Shown piece by piece: positions 63,236-64,000 of a DNA stretch of 64,000 nt. Source of the DNA: Chrysomallon squamiferum (taxonomy: Eukaryota; Mollusca; Gastropoda; Neomphalida; Peltospiridae). The position numbers and the translations under genes were made by a program. The first letter of the stretch is position 1. Each line of letters opens with the position of its first letter. The notes beneath the pieces are model-generated. The model was not told the origin of the DNA. It saw only the letters and a program-made list of their open reading frames with translations, and made no database searches. The stretch is from contig CM022676.1 in assembly GCA_012295275.1 (NCBI GenBank), positions 9,694,586 to 9,758,585 on the forward strand, written 5' to 3'.

Positions 63236-63690
63236 TGTACACTGGATAATGCATTGGATAATATACAGGATAATACACAGGATAATATACAGGATAATAC
63301 ACATTATAATATACATGATAATGAATAGGATAAGACAAGATAATACACAATATAATACACAGCATAATACACAAGATAATATACAAGATAATACATTAGA
63401 TAATACACAAGATAACAGGGTAAGACACAAAATAATACATAGGATAATACACTGGACAATAAACATGATAATGCATAGGATAAGACACAAGATAATACAC
63501 ATGATATAATACACTAGATAATACACAGAATAATACTTAGGATAATATACATGATAATACACAGACTAATACTTAGGATAATATACATGATAATACACAG
63601 ACTAATACTTAGGATAATATACATGATAATACACAGACTAATACTTAGGATAATATACATGATAATACACAGGCTAATATGTATTAAGAA
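63236..63690. repeat. GATAATACAC minisatellite with a 36-bp higher-order unit
   Basis: A 10-12-base motif GATAATA(C/T)AC(A/T)(G/A/T) recurs about 35 times. From about 63535 it is organised into a 36-base unit (ACTTAGGATAATATACATGA then TAATACACAGACTAAT) repeated 3-4 times almost perfectly, suggesting recent higher-order amplification of an older array. Confidence 0.9.
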
Positions 63691-63819
63691 AGAGGACATA
63701 AAAGAACAATAGAAAAGTTCAATAAAGAAAACAAAGAGGTAAAAATGGTGCTTTGTACTTGTAAGAAAGAATAACATCTTGTACCAGTCTTTGGTTACTT
63801 TAACATGTGTTGATTACAT

Positions 63820-63985
63820 CTGTAAATAAAATATTCCTTCTTTTTTTTCCACATATTTTTTATACTGACAACAGATTTCCTAAATTTATTGTATGTATCT
63901 TTAAATAAAATATTCCTTTTTTTTTCATATATTTTTTTGTTTTACTGACAACAAGATTTCCTATGTCATCTCTCTTTATGTATTA
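63820..63985. repeat. Tandem duplication of about 82 bp
   Basis: Two copies share TAAATAAAATATTCCTT, a T run, and ACTGACAACA(A)GATTTCCTA, at about 63822 and 63902. Confidence 0.8.
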
Positions 63986-63988
63986 CAG

Positions 63989-64000
63989 AATATAAATTTT
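63989..64000 (+). CDS. Possible start of a further exon, cut by the window end
   Basis: A strong acceptor (TCTCTCTTTATGTATTACAG, AG at 63987-63988) is followed by 12 bases open in phase 0 (NINF), consistent with the phase of the inferred exon at 61777. Too short to judge as coding. Confidence 0.2.

Overview
This is a strongly AT-rich eukaryotic (metazoan) window with spliceosomal introns, dense microsatellites (ATT, CA/GT, CT/GA, AT, poly-T) and many decayed tandem arrays. The one firmly identified gene is an invertebrate Van Gogh/strabismus homologue (Vangl, a planar cell polarity membrane protein). Its divergence from the vertebrate proteins and the repeat landscape suggest an invertebrate, perhaps a lophotrochozoan such as a mollusc. 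That lineage call is inference.

Layout. 1-29.6 kb: no coding gene seen; AT-rich DNA with successive tandem arrays, a CpG-bearing patch (about 4.6-4.93 kb), two clusters of RFX X-box-like palindromes (5.69-5.87 and 13.40-13.47 kb), a 138-bp fold-back (8.88-9.02 kb), G4-capable tracts and a few possible non-coding exons. It could be upstream sequence or a long 5' intron of Vangl. 29.65-36.66 kb: three Vangl coding exons with matching phases (0, then 1). The last exon carries a one-base frame break that disconnects the C-terminal PDZ ligand ETSV. The second intron contains a roughly 100-bp minisatellite, decayed copies of the exon-3 end, and an (ATT)n tract that abuts the last exon. 36.66-43.9 kb: Vangl 3' side, AT-rich, end not definable.

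44-50.4 kb: visibly richer in CpG and probably intergenic. It holds a 329-bp pogo/Tigger-like MITE, a broken Tigger transposase fragment, a 60-bp tandem array, and at its right edge the likely first exon of a second plus-strand gene (MADKT, preceded by an in-frame stop). 50.4-64 kb: inferred introns of that gene, with compatible phase-0 exons at 56876-56950, 61777-61818 and possibly 63989 onward. Its intron 1 holds a 313-bp hAT MITE with a perfect 8-bp target duplication and a 2.83-kb DNA element with about 620-bp terminal inverted repeats. Further right are a 21-bp satellite of about 40 copies and a 36-bp higher-order array.

Only Vangl has a recognised function (core planar polarity with Prickle, Dishevelled, Frizzled and Celsr/Flamingo). 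The second gene is a splice-and-frame inference and its product is not recognised. No tRNA, rRNA or CRISPR array was found.
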